DNA of 64,000 nucleotides from CAZUGO01 sp964619935 (lineage in GTDB: Bacteria > Planctomycetota > Phycisphaerae > UBA1845 > CAIVHJ01). The position numbers and the translations under genes are program-made. Position 1 is the stretch's first letter. Every line of letters begins with the position of its first letter. Shown here piece by piece: positions 32,785-41,630 of the stretch. The stretch lies in contig CAZUGO010000066.1 of NCBI GenBank assembly GCA_964619935.1, positions 53,616-117,615 of the forward strand, read 5' to 3'. The notes under the pieces were generated by a model that did not search any database, was not told the DNA's origin, and saw only the letters and a list, made by a program, of their open reading frames with translations.

Positions 32785-33509
32785 TCGGGGTCCACCTCAT
32801 TTTGTCGTTCAGCGCGGGCTGCAACCTGAGTTAGTTCTTTCTGAATTAGTTCCCGGACAGTGACGTGGCAGCAGAACCGCAGGTAGTGCTCCTGCGAGGC
32901 CAGGTACTTGCGCCAGCCGTAGGGGCTGCCGTCGGCATTCCGCTTGCGGGTGAACTCCTGGATGGCCTGCTTGACGGCCTCGTCGGAACCGTTGAAGACC
33001 CATTGGAACTGGGCCGCGGGCGCGTCCGGAAAGGGGCCGGCGGCGGTGAAGGCCGGCGCGCGGGATGCGGCCACCGGGTCGAGGGCGGGCGACCCGCGGT
33101 ATGAACGATAGAACTGGGCGGAGATCCCCACCACCGGCGGGACGTACGGGTCGTACTCGGTGAGCGCGAACACCACGATGCCGTCGGCCCCGATGCGATC
33201 CATGATCCGGCGGGCATGTCCGGGGGACTCGATCCGCTGCTTGCCGTCGGCCTCCAGTTGGGCGAGCACGCGGTTCAAGGGGATGACTTGAACGCCCAGG
33301 ATCTGGGCCAGTTCGCTGGCCATCAGATCGGCGACCCGCAGCGGATCAAAATCCTGGGAGCCGCTGTGGTTCAAGGCCGGCGCGACCGCCACGGTTACCA
33401 GGCGATCGCTGGTGGTGGCTTGGGGGATCTGCGGTTCCTGCGTGCAGCACGGCAGGCCGACTGCCACCGCCGCACCCAGCAGGCAACTGATTCGGTCTGT
33501 TCGGATCAT
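32781..33509 (-). CDS. Lipoprotein of the LpoB/CsgG-like envelope group
   Basis: 242 residues from ATG 33509; earlier in-frame codons look non-coding. Signal peptide with a lipobox-like LPCC near residue 20. The mature part VTVAVAPALNHSGSQDFDPL with DLMASELAQILGVQVIPLNR and ARRIMDRIGADGIVVFALTE has the fold pattern of CsgG/LpoB/TolB-N-type proteins (beta-alpha, then AR.I....AD.IV). A C-terminal extension of ~90 residues follows. Sits between a beta-propeller protein gene and the 72-residue gene, probably one operon. An envelope or cell-wall role is inferred. Confidence 0.65.
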   Translation of the reverse strand: MIRTDRISCLLGAAVAVGLPCCTQEPQIPQATTSDRLVTVAVAPALNHSGSQDFDPLRVADLMASELAQILGVQVIPLNRVLAQLEADGKQRIESPGHARRIMDRIGADGIVVFALTEYDPYVPPVVGISAQFYRSYRGSPALDPVAASRAPAFTAAGPFPDAPAAQFQWVFNGSDEAVKQAIQEFTRKRNADGSPYGWRKYLASQEHYLRFCCHVTVRELIQKELTQVAARAERQNEVDPE

Positions 33510-33580
33510 CCATGATCCCTGGTGCGAAAGCGCCGCACCCGCCTTCCGGCTCGCCCGGGCCTCAGGCCCGGCCGGGTTGC

Positions 33581-34792
33581 TCAATCCCCGCCGGGGAACC
33601 CGACGGTTCGCAAGTTCGAATCCGTGTTCTGATCGCGCAGTTCGGCGGCCCGCTCCGCGTGGGTTCGACCGAATCGGTCGGGAAGCACCGCGGCATCGGC
33701 CGCCATCGGCCCGCGCAGCGGCACCACCGACCAGATGCTTTCCTGGCCGCCGCCGGCGCGGTCAGTGGTAAAGAAAATCCGTCCGGTGCTTGCCCAGGTC
33801 GGTGAGTAGTTGGCCGCCAGACCGTCGGTCAGCCGCACCCGTCCACGGCCATCGATATCGACCATCCAGACATCGGAACGCTGCAGTGGGCGGCCCGCGG
33901 CCGCCTCCATCGGCTGTTCGGAGCGCTGCACCGCACAGTAGGCGACCTGCGTTTCATCGGAGCTCCAGGCCGGCAGAATCATGGCGTGCTCCGGACTGGA
34001 CAGGATCTCGGTGGGCATCCGCGGTTCGCCGCCGACCAGCTTGAGCGTCCACAGGCTGAACCAGTGGGTTCCGCGACGGCGCGCCCGCTGGTACAAGATG
34101 GTGTCGCTGCTCGGAGCCCACTCCGGAAACAGGCCGTAACCGATGAACTTCTTGACGGCGCCGGCCTCGGCGGAGGCCAGCCACAGCTCCCACTGCCCAC
34201 CGCGCTCCGGCATGCTGCAAAACACCAGTTGACTGCCGTCGGGTGACCAACTGGGGTGCACCTCGTGGGCCTCGCCGGTGGTCACCTGGATGGGCTGCTG
34301 GCCGTCGATGTTGACCACCCAGATGTCCCAGTTCCCGGTGCGGTCGCTGGCAAACGCCACCCGCTGCCCGTCGGGACTGAACGCCGGCTGAACATCGGAG
34401 GCCGGGTCGGCGGTCAGTTGAATCACCGAAACGCTGTCCACCGGCTTGTAGTAAACGTCTGGATTGAGCGAATGGCGGGTCGAAGCAAACACGACGATCT
34501 GACCGTCACGGCTCACCGCGGGATCAAAATCGCTGCCTTCCGATGGGTAACTGTGCTGCCGCAGCGAGATCGCCGCCCGGGATTCGAACTCATAGGTCGG
34601 CACTCCGGGAATGTCGCCGAATCGGGTGATGCCCGGGTCGGTGCCTGCCGCCAGCCGGACCTCCGCAGCTGGGTCCACGGGCTCAACCGGCGTGACCCTC
34701 TCGGCGGCAGGTCGGCAGGCCCACGCGGTAGCGACCACCGCCGGGGCGAGCACACGCCACGCGAGTCTCCCAGAACGCTGACCGTCAAGCAC
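33581..34792 (-). CDS. TolB-like beta-propeller (PD40) lipoprotein
   Basis: 403 residues. An N-terminal hydrophobic segment ending ATAWAC near residue 26 suggests lipid anchoring. Repeated PD40 blades follow: SDFDPAVSRDGQIVVFASTR, PAFSPDGQRVAFASDRTGNW, PSWSPDGSQLVFCS, PAWSSDETQVAYCA, and SPTWASTGRIFFTTDR. The spacing is that of the six-bladed C-terminal propeller of TolB, without a clear TolB N-terminal domain; the downstream lipoprotein may supply one. Probably envelope-associated. The gene lies 71 nt upstream of that lipoprotein on the same strand. Confidence 0.8.
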   Translation of the reverse strand: MLDGQRSGRLAWRVLAPAVVATAWACRPAAERVTPVEPVDPAAEVRLAAGTDPGITRFGDIPGVPTYEFESRAAISLRQHSYPSEGSDFDPAVSRDGQIVVFASTRHSLNPDVYYKPVDSVSVIQLTADPASDVQPAFSPDGQRVAFASDRTGNWDIWVVNIDGQQPIQVTTGEAHEVHPSWSPDGSQLVFCSMPERGGQWELWLASAEAGAVKKFIGYGLFPEWAPSSDTILYQRARRRGTHWFSLWTLKLVGGEPRMPTEILSSPEHAMILPAWSSDETQVAYCAVQRSEQPMEAAAGRPLQRSDVWMVDIDGRGRVRLTDGLAANYSPTWASTGRIFFTTDRAGGGQESIWSVVPLRGPMAADAAVLPDRFGRTHAERAAELRDQNTDSNLRTVGFPGGD

Positions 34793-35728
34793 AGGCGGGT
34801 CCTCCTCAGGGACGGGCGCAAATGGCCGCGACCCGGGAAAAACAGCGGGGTTCGCTGACCAATCCGGATGCTTGTTTTCGTATCGGATCGATCCCGCCCG
34901 ACGACAAGATAATTGGCCCCGATTCCGGCGGTGTCCGATAACCCACCCTCAGTATCGTCACTATCCCGGGCCCGACTGCATCCGTTCGGATAGCCCGCCG
35001 CGTCGAATTGGGAACTCGGCAACTTTTGCGCGATGGCGGGCGGCTTCGCTGGCGTGTCCCGTCCCGGCGGGGCACCGGGAAGTCCCCGCCACCCGTCCAG
35101 CACGATTGCCGCAGCGGTGGTCTGCAGGCAGCGGTCGCGGTCCCGGGAGCCACCGGTGTGCGGTCCCAACCGCCGGGTCCGCGGAGCGCACTCCCGGGGT
35201 GTTCACTGCCGGCGCGTGCTGCGCCGAGCGCCAATCCGTACCGCGCCGTCATCAAACGCGTACCGCGCCGGGAGCCGGCGCGTGCTGCGCTGGCGTCCAG
35301 CACGTACCGCGCCGGGGGAACGATCCCGCGTTGGAACCGCGTTCTTGCAAGGCGGTGTGGGCTCGAGGCGCACGGCCCGCCGGGCTGCCATCGGGCGACG
35401 TGGCTGGGCGCTTCGCCCAGGAAGACGATTCAGAGACCGGGGTTTCCCGAACTGGCGGATGCCGCGGATGTGCCACGGAGGCAGGAATTCGAACGCGAGC
35501 CCGGGCGGCGCCCCCATGACGCACGATTGGTTATCCCGCGGGCGCCCCAAGTGGGCGTGCCGGCGTTCCAGCCGAATGGACCTGGAACCAGGTGATGAGG
35601 AGGCGAGCGGCGTGCGTCGCGCCGCCATCCGAACGCCCTCGGAGGGCGGGCAACACCGCCCGGCAGACCTGCAACGCACCTGCCTGCGCGCGTCCCCGCA
35701 CAGGCAGGTCATGCAACGCTGTGGCTGC
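34793..35728. other. Long GC-rich gene-free region with short direct repeats
   Basis: About 935 bases. Open frames exist on both strands, but none has a convincing start, hydrophobic pattern or family match, and most are Arg/Ala/Pro-rich, as expected from GC-rich non-coding DNA. Near 35210-35315 short motifs recur: CGTACCGCGCCG at about 35237, 35261 and 35302, and GCGCGTGCTGCGC at about 35213 and 35278. A small hairpin (CGCCC/GGGCG) lies near 35630. No gene called. Confidence 0.5.
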
Positions 35729-36220
35729 TCATTGCAATAACGCGGCCAGCTTCACATCCGTGCAAGTGGTCTGGCCGTCGGCCGCCCGCCGGGCAACAGA
35801 GACTCGAGCACCGTTGCGCTGCAAATCTTCCATGCGCAGGGATTCACGGTCACTCAACGCCTCTTCAGGTCCCTTGACGTACAGGCAGCCGGTCCATTCC
35901 TTGCTGACGATGTACAAGTCCGGCTGGCCCCAGTAGGGCTTGAATTGGAGGACTTGAGCATCGCGGGCCTGCAGTTTCTCAATAATGTTCTGAAGCAACT
36001 CATTGCGGCTGGTCTTGGCGTTTTTTCGGGCAATGCATGCCTGCATGCACCCTTGATGCTCGGTGTGTCCCTCCTGTTCGAAGCATTCACCCCGACACAG
36101 GCCCTCAATCATCTCGGACGGCGATCGCCCACCCGTACCGATCTCCCTTGGCCCCTGTGACTGGGCCTGTAGCCCAAAACCCGCAAGAATGATCCCCGAC
36201 CATGCAAGTGATCTTCGCAT
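35729..36220 (-). CDS. Small secreted protein with Cys pairs, unknown function
   Basis: 163 residues from ATG 36220 (AGGAG 8 nt upstream). Signal peptide about 1-20 (SGIILAGFGLQAQS). Two Cys-x3-Cys elements, LCRGECFEQ and GCMQACIARK, form a probable helical hairpin, followed by a helix-rich part and TGCLYVKGPE...TTCTDVKL, giving two further cysteines. No enzyme motif. It lies 16 nt after the preceding Cys-rich gene, so both are likely co-expressed. Confidence 0.65.
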   Translation of the reverse strand: MRRSLAWSGIILAGFGLQAQSQGPREIGTGGRSPSEMIEGLCRGECFEQEGHTEHQGCMQACIARKNAKTSRNELLQNIIEKLQARDAQVLQFKPYWGQPDLYIVSKEWTGCLYVKGPEEALSDRESLRMEDLQRNGARVSVARRAADGQTTCTDVKLAALLQ

Positions 36221-36236
36221 CGGTAAGCTCCTGTGT

Positions 36237-36530
36237 TCAGTGACATTTGCCCGCACCGCTTTCGGGGGGTTCAGAGCCGGCGCATCCCTGCCCGGTACTC
36301 GGGCAGCAAGCGACGGCGACATAGATTCTGTCAGCACAGCCCGTGTTGTCTTGCAAGCAACCCTCGTCGTTCCAGCAACTGGAGAGGTACTCGATCTCAT
36401 CCGAGGCACACGGGATGTTCGACGGATAAGCCAGCGGAACGCTATCGAAGTCCGGAAACTGGTCATCCCCCGGGTAGGCAACGGCAACCAGGGGCAAGAG
36501 CATCCCAAGAAACGAGGCTTGTTTCATCAT
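36237..36530 (-). CDS. Small secreted Cys-rich protein (97 aa)
   Basis: AGGGG about 5 nt before the ATG. Signal peptide 1-18 (LLPLVAVA). The mature part has eight cysteines (NIPCASDEIEYLSSCWNDEG, CLQDNTGCADRIYVAVACCP, GQGCAG, KCH), consistent with a small disulfide-bonded secreted protein. First of a two-gene unit with the 163-residue protein. Unknown function. Confidence 0.65.
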   Translation of the reverse strand: MMKQASFLGMLLPLVAVAYPGDDQFPDFDSVPLAYPSNIPCASDEIEYLSSCWNDEGCLQDNTGCADRIYVAVACCPSTGQGCAGSEPPESGAGKCH

Positions 36531-37073
36531 GTTCCCCTTTCAGCAGCGGTCTGTTACCATCGGGAAAAGTCCAGCAATGGTTGAGGGATTGCTGTAGTGG
36601 TGGATGAATTGTGGGTCCGTGTACAAAGCCAACTCGAGTTCCAAATAGTTGAGCTAGAACCAAGTGACCCCCACCAACGCCGCTTCATGGGAAAACCGTA
36701 CCGCAAGCCCGGGTCACACGCAACCCATGCAATTCTCAGACCAAGCGAGGTCATCCCGGCGAAGCACGAGCATATACGCAGTAGTCACCTTGCTGTCGCA
36801 ACGAAAACTGCTCCGTGGGTTGAGGCCGAACCGGGCCCCGAGGTCTCCAGAACCGTCGAAACAATCAATCCGGGCCCTCGGCGAGGTCCCCCGCTTACCG
36901 GCGATCTGCTCCCGGACAGGTCGGCAAGGGGCCTGAACTATCGGATGAATCGGGAGGCGACGGCTCGAGCTTTTGCCCGCTGCTCCACGAGGGACCTGCT
37001 CCTCGCCGTCCGTGCATGTCTGGCGCTCCAGCGCGTGACAACAGCTCCTCCACCAAGGCAACGAACGACTTGT
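36531..37073. other. Gene-free intergenic region
   Basis: About 540 bases. Overlapping open frames on both strands show no domain, signal peptide or good ribosome site. The left edge is the promoter region of the small Cys-rich gene (TAACAG-like -10 near 36560 on the minus strand, weak). Confidence 0.45.
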
Positions 37074-37733
37074 CTACCCGCCGAGATCTTCGAAGGAGCC
37101 GTCGGTGGGCATTAGCTCACCCAGGTGTTCGACCACGCGATTGGCGTGGGCCAGTCGGTCGGCTGGATGCGAACCGAGCACCGCCACCACCGGCATGCCA
37201 GCGGCCCGGGCGGCATCCACGCCGGCGGGAGCGTCCTCGATCACCAGGCAGTCGGCGGGCTTCATGCCCAGGCGGCAGGCGGCGGTCAGGAACACGCCCG
37301 GATCGGGCTTGCCGATGGACACGTCCTCGCTGGCCACGATTGCCAAGAACAAATCGGTGACGCCCATTTCCAATAGCGCCAGGTCGATGTTGGCCCGCGG
37401 TGCCGATGAGCCCACCGCCAGCGCATAGCCGTTCTCATGGAGCGAGCGGACCAATGAGCCCGCACCGTCCCGCACCGGCACGCGGCTGCGGACGCGATCG
37501 CGGTACAGCAGTTCCTTGCGGTAGCCGAGTTCGCGGATCTCCTCGGGAGTGCGGCCGTCGCCGAACAGAATCGGGATGATGTCACGATTCTGCCGACCGA
37601 ACACGGCAGCCAGTTCGGCATCGCCGACGGCCACGCCGATCTCCCCGCCCAAGGCCCGCCAACTCTGCCGGTGGTCTTCCGCGGAGTCGACAAGGACACC
37701 GTCCATGTCAAAAATAACCGCACAAATCGGCAT
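37074..37733 (-). CDS. HAD-superfamily phosphatase, beta-phosphoglucomutase-like
   Basis: 219 residues. The catalytic motif I FDMDGVLVDSAEDH is at residues 8-21 (nucleophile Asp and acid/base Asp), motif II is AVGSSAPRAN (Ser ~110), motif III is IGKPDPGVF (Lys ~140), and motif IV is LVIEDAPAGVDAA. The cap between residues 18 and 85 is the helical C1 type. Could act on sugar phosphates (beta-PGM or 2-deoxyglucose-6-P phosphatase type). It lies 39 nt downstream of UDP-glucose dehydrogenase on the same strand, so a link to nucleotide-sugar metabolism is plausible. Confidence 0.88.
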   Translation of the reverse strand: MPICAVIFDMDGVLVDSAEDHRQSWRALGGEIGVAVGDAELAAVFGRQNRDIIPILFGDGRTPEEIRELGYRKELLYRDRVRSRVPVRDGAGSLVRSLHENGYALAVGSSAPRANIDLALLEMGVTDLFLAIVASEDVSIGKPDPGVFLTAACRLGMKPADCLVIEDAPAGVDAARAAGMPVVAVLGSHPADRLAHANRVVEHLGELMPTDGSFEDLGG

Positions 37734-37772
37734 CCGCTGCTACCCCGCTCAAACGGCCCCGGCCTGCAGGGG

Positions 37773-39083
37773 TCATCCCGTTGACGCTCGGCCGATTGAG
37801 TGATGCTCGAATCCGTAACGACGCAGGACTGCTGGATCATAGAGATTGCGACCGTCGAAAATCACGGCCTGGCTCATGATCTGCCGCAGCCGCTTGAAGT
37901 CCGGGCTGCGAAACTCATTCCACTCCGTGACCACCACCAGGGCATCGGCCCGCTCGGCCGCCGCGTACGGATCGGCATAGACGGCAATGCGCTGGCCGTA
38001 GTGCAGCCGCAGGTTGCTGAGGGCCTGCGGGTCGCTGGCGCGCACCACGCACCGGCAGGCCAGCAGGTCATCGATCAACCGGATTGCGGGCGCCTCCCGA
38101 ATGTCATCCGTATTGGGCTTGAACGACACGCCCCACACGGCGACCCGCAGACCGTCGAGGGCGCCCTCGAATCGCCGGGCGATCTTCTGGAACAGGATGG
38201 CCTTCTGCCGCTCGTTGACTTCGTGAACGCTGTGCAACAGTTGGGGCACGTACCCGGCGTCGCGGGCGAAGGCCGCCACGGCCTGCACATCCTTGGGAAA
38301 GCAACTGCCACCGTACCCGCAACCCGGGTACAGGAATTGAAACCCGATCCGCGAATCGGTGCCCATGCCGCTGCGAACCTCGTTGACATCGATACCCAAT
38401 CGGTCGCAGATGTTGGCGATCTCGTTGATGAAACTGATCCGCGTGGCCAGGCAGGCGTTGGCCGCGTACTTGGTCATCTCCGAGGCCCGGCGGCTCATGA
38501 TCAGAATGGGCCGTTGATTGCGGACGTACGGCAGATAGAGCTGGCGAATCAGTTCCGCCGCCGCGGCGTCCTCCGCACCGATGACCACCCGATCCGGCCG
38601 CAGAAAGTCTTCGACGGCCGAGCCTTCCTTCAGAAACTCAGGATTGCTGATCACGGCCACCGCGTGCCGGGTCACCGAGCGCATCAGCGATTCGATCCTC
38701 TCGCCGGTGCCTACCGGAACCGTCGACTTGATGGCCAGCACCAGGTCATGGTCCAGGGCCGCCGCGATGTCGCGGGCGACCTCAGTCAAGATGGACAGGT
38801 CGGCCGAACCGCCGTCGGACGGCGGCGTGGGCACGGCCAGGAAGACCACCTCGGCGTCAAGCAGACCCTCGCGAAGGTCGGTTGTGAACCGCAAGCGCCG
38901 CCCGGACAGGTTGCTGCGCAGCATCTCGGTGAGCCCCGGCTCGAAGATGGTGGCCTCACCGGCATTCAGTCGGTCGACCTTCGAGGCATCAATATCCACA
39001 CCGACCACGTGATTGCCGGTGTCGGCCAGGCACACCCCGGTGACCAGACCGACATAACCGCTGCCCACGACTGTCACACGCAT
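37773..39083 (-). CDS. ugd: UDP-glucose 6-dehydrogenase
   Basis: 436 residues, normal for the bacterial enzyme that oxidises UDP-glucose twice to UDP-glucuronate with NAD+. Rossmann start VVGSGYVGLVTGVCLADTGN (GxGYxG); KSTVPVGTGERI; NPEFLKEGSAVEDFL; active-site GCGYGGSCFPKD (catalytic Cys near 260); C-terminal NAD-domain end AVWGVSFKPNTDDIREAPA. All key residues are present. The start overlaps the end of the polysaccharide deacetylase gene by 10 bp, indicating an exopolysaccharide operon. Confidence 0.95.
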   Translation of the reverse strand: MRVTVVGSGYVGLVTGVCLADTGNHVVGVDIDASKVDRLNAGEATIFEPGLTEMLRSNLSGRRLRFTTDLREGLLDAEVVFLAVPTPPSDGGSADLSILTEVARDIAAALDHDLVLAIKSTVPVGTGERIESLMRSVTRHAVAVISNPEFLKEGSAVEDFLRPDRVVIGAEDAAAAELIRQLYLPYVRNQRPILIMSRRASEMTKYAANACLATRISFINEIANICDRLGIDVNEVRSGMGTDSRIGFQFLYPGCGYGGSCFPKDVQAVAAFARDAGYVPQLLHSVHEVNERQKAILFQKIARRFEGALDGLRVAVWGVSFKPNTDDIREAPAIRLIDDLLACRCVVRASDPQALSNLRLHYGQRIAVYADPYAAAERADALVVVTEWNEFRSPDFKRLRQIMSQAVIFDGRNLYDPAVLRRYGFEHHSIGRASTG

Positions 39084-40159
39084 GGCTGCACCTTGAGCGC
39101 TCGATCCTGATCCGCCCGATCAGGGGTTGCCATTATATTTCCACGGACGCCGTTTGCACTTTGGATTTCCATTATTGTGCCGGCCGCCGCCGCGGTGCAC
39201 TCCAGCACTTCAGCCATGGGGGCGAACCGGAAGCGCTCGAGCAGGGCGAGGAGCCGCCCTCGAAACCGGCTGCGAAACAGCCCCTGGTGCCAGGCCGTGG
39301 TTCTGGGAATCGACCATCCCGCTCGCTGGAACGCCCTGACTTCGTGCAGGTCCATTTCGTAAGGGTGCATGTACAGCACCGCCGGCTGCCCCCGGCGATG
39401 GGCCTGGGCCATGGCCAGCGCCGGGATCGCCGCGGGCAGCAGCCGCAGGTAACCACCGCCGCTCACTGGCCAGCGCCGGCCCATCCAGGAAAGCGTGGTC
39501 AGCGGAAACTCGATCAGGGAACCGCTCCGGCGGCGCTCGGTCGCCGACAACGCCGACCAGTCCCGCCAGCGAAAGGGAAACGGTGGGGCGCCCGCAATCC
39601 CGTAGCGCCGCCCGGCGATCGGAAACACGCTGGACGAGTAGGCGAATCCGTGCCGAGCCAGGATCGGACCGGCCCATAGCGTCCGCCGGGTGATCGAGAA
39701 GGCCGGAGCCCGATAGCCGCGTGGGACCACGCCCGTCTGATCGGTGATGACCTCGACGCTGCGTCGCAGGTCGGCTTCGAATTCGGCAGGCGTCATCCGA
39801 AAGAGCAGGTCGTGACCGTACCCGTGGCTGGCAATTTCGTGCCCGGCGGAGGCAATGTCCGGCAGCAGCCCCGGGTGGCGCCGGCAGACCTTGCCCAATG
39901 CGAAAAAGGTGGCCCGGACACCCTGATCGTCGAACAGCCGGAGCACCCGCTCCAGATTGCGGACCACCCGGCCGGTGATCGGGGTCCGCCCACCCCACAG
40001 GCCTTGGGCCCAGTCCTCCAGGTCGACGGTCAGGGCATTGACCCTGGGCGGGCGGATGAGCCGATCCACCCGCTCACGGTATCCGTGCCCACCCCGTGCG
40101 GCAAGCTCGCGGGCGCACGGCGACCGCGGCGCAGTCTTCTCGGCGCTGATCATCCTCAA
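39074..40159 (-). CDS. Polysaccharide deacetylase with C-terminal DUF3473-like domain
   Basis: 361 residues. The NodB-type core has the first motif TVDLEDW (metal Asp-Asp-like pair), SHGYGHDLLF (His-x3-4-His metal ligands), GYRAPAFSITRR (third motif) and the C-terminal YMHPYEMD. The TVDLEDW...SHG.GH...GYRAPAFS pattern with a DUF3473-like C-terminus (HPYE region) is typical of the deacetylases attached to exosortase/EPS loci (XrtA-system type). It removes N-acetyl groups from an exported polysaccharide. Overlaps ugd, with which it is probably co-transcribed. Confidence 0.9.
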   Translation of the reverse strand: MRMISAEKTAPRSPCARELAARGGHGYRERVDRLIRPPRVNALTVDLEDWAQGLWGGRTPITGRVVRNLERVLRLFDDQGVRATFFALGKVCRRHPGLLPDIASAGHEIASHGYGHDLLFRMTPAEFEADLRRSVEVITDQTGVVPRGYRAPAFSITRRTLWAGPILARHGFAYSSSVFPIAGRRYGIAGAPPFPFRWRDWSALSATERRRSGSLIEFPLTTLSWMGRRWPVSGGGYLRLLPAAIPALAMAQAHRRGQPAVLYMHPYEMDLHEVRAFQRAGWSIPRTTAWHQGLFRSRFRGRLLALLERFRFAPMAEVLECTAAAAGTIMEIQSANGVRGNIMATPDRADQDRALKVQPCV

Positions 40160-40328
40160 TAGATCGGAATGAAGGCGGGGGCCGCCCCGGGAAACAGCCG
40201 CAAATAAAGAGCGGGGCGCCGCCGGGCCGACCGTTCCGGCGTCGGTTATCGGTCGCTCCCGCGGGGCCCCGCGCTAAGGTCGTTCCTGGCGCCGGGAGCC
40301 ACCCGCGGCGCTCGTCAAGATCGAGGGG

Positions 40329-41381
40329 CTACTTGGGGCTGGCGGCGACCCCGGCCGTACCTGGACCCGTCTGACTCACGGCAGGCTTCAGCAGGGCATC
40401 GATGTCGCTCTTGAGTTTGCCGCTGTTCACCGCCCCGCCGCCGACGTAGACGCCTTCGACCTTCTTGGAATTCTTTCCGAGCAGGAACAAGGTCGGGAAG
40501 CTGGTGACCTTGAAGCCCACCCGTCCGATGCTGGACGGGTCAAAGGCCAGCGGAAACCCCACCCCCAGTTCCTTCCATTGGGAGACGACGTGATCCTTGG
40601 TGACCGCCCGCCGGTTGGAGGGGTCCGGCTGATCGACGAGGGTGTCCTGGCTGACGCCGATAAAGCGCACCGGCTTGCCGGCGTAACTGGCCGCCAGCTC
40701 GTTGAGTTTCGGCAGCGTCTTCTTGCACGCTGAGCACCAACTGGCGTAGAACATCAGCACGGCCGCGTCTTCCTTCATTTCGGCCGGATTGAACGGCTCG
40801 CCGGCCACCACCGCGAACGTGGCCGCCGGAATCGGTGCGCCGATCAGGTCCAGGGCCGGTCGCTTGGCAGGCTTGGGGGTTGCGTCCGCGGTCGACGCGG
40901 TGCGGTCCGGGGCCGGCCCGAGTTCGGTCACCGGAGCATCGGCGGGCTGCTCCTTGAATCGTTGCGCGGCCGTCGGGATGTACTTATCGGGGTCCTTCAC
41001 GAACAGCTTGCGGGCCCGGTCGGCACAAAACAAGTAGACTTTGCCGTCGCGAATTTCAAAGATCTCAGGGTCGGGGGCAATGCGGTTTCCGTACATTCCG
41101 CCCAAAGCCACCGTGCACATGCCGTTGAACTGCGGCAGGTACTTCTCCGGATCGGACTGGAATGCCGCCTTGGCCTTCTCGGTCGCAAAGTAGTAGAGCT
41201 TGCCGTTGTGGGTCAACTGATGATCCGGGGTGCCCTCGACGGCCTTGTGATCCATCAGGTAGCTGGCCGGGCAATAACCCTTCAACTCCGGAGTGGGCTT
41301 TGATTCGGCCACCGCAACCCCGCTCAAGACCAGTACCATTCCGCAACACCAGGCATTGTGTAATCCGCGAAAACTTGCCAT
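40329..41381 (-). CDS. YHS-domain and thioredoxin (TlpA-like) fusion protein
   Basis: 350 residues from ATG 41381 (AGGGGAG upstream). Signal peptide 1-25. Then a YHS domain (ELKGYCPASYLMDHKAVEG, LTHNGKLYYFATEKAKAAFQ, DPEKYLPQFNGMC), and a second related half (FEIRDGKVYLFCADRARKLF, DPDKYIP). After a Thr/Ala/Pro linker comes a TlpA/AhpC-like thioredoxin fold with VLMFYASWCSACKKTLPKL (CxxC near 217) and the cis-Pro TSFPTLFLLG. Likely a periplasmic redox protein; YHS domains are usually linked to metal handling. The combination is unusual. Confidence 0.82.
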   Translation of the reverse strand: MASFRGLHNAWCCGMVLVLSGVAVAESKPTPELKGYCPASYLMDHKAVEGTPDHQLTHNGKLYYFATEKAKAAFQSDPEKYLPQFNGMCTVALGGMYGNRIAPDPEIFEIRDGKVYLFCADRARKLFVKDPDKYIPTAAQRFKEQPADAPVTELGPAPDRTASTADATPKPAKRPALDLIGAPIPAATFAVVAGEPFNPAEMKEDAAVLMFYASWCSACKKTLPKLNELAASYAGKPVRFIGVSQDTLVDQPDPSNRRAVTKDHVVSQWKELGVGFPLAFDPSSIGRVGFKVTSFPTLFLLGKNSKKVEGVYVGGGAVNSGKLKSDIDALLKPAVSQTGPGTAGVAASPK

Positions 41382-41630
41382 CACTGACTCCCCTATGCTT
41401 TCTGAGGTTGACGTCGCCGTGACCCGCACTTCGTCGCGCGCAGCGGCCAGAGTTCATCGCAGGTCGGTAGAATCGTAGGATTGTACCCGAAAGTCCGCCC
41501 TGCAGTGAGCCTGACGACTGCGGCGGGGTCTCCAGGTCATTGATTACTCGGTCACGGCTCGGGTGCTGTGCACGCTCGATCGTGGGGCCACCACGAAATC
41601 GAGCGAACCGCTCCGCCGCATTAATGCCTT

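Noticed and set aside
36597..37115. 172-residue plus-strand frame in the gap before the HAD gene
   Set aside because: No ribosome site, no domain, runs into the opposite HAD gene; likely non-coding.
37800..39110. 436-residue plus-strand frame opposite ugd
   Set aside because: Shadow of ugd, no start signal or recognisable domain.
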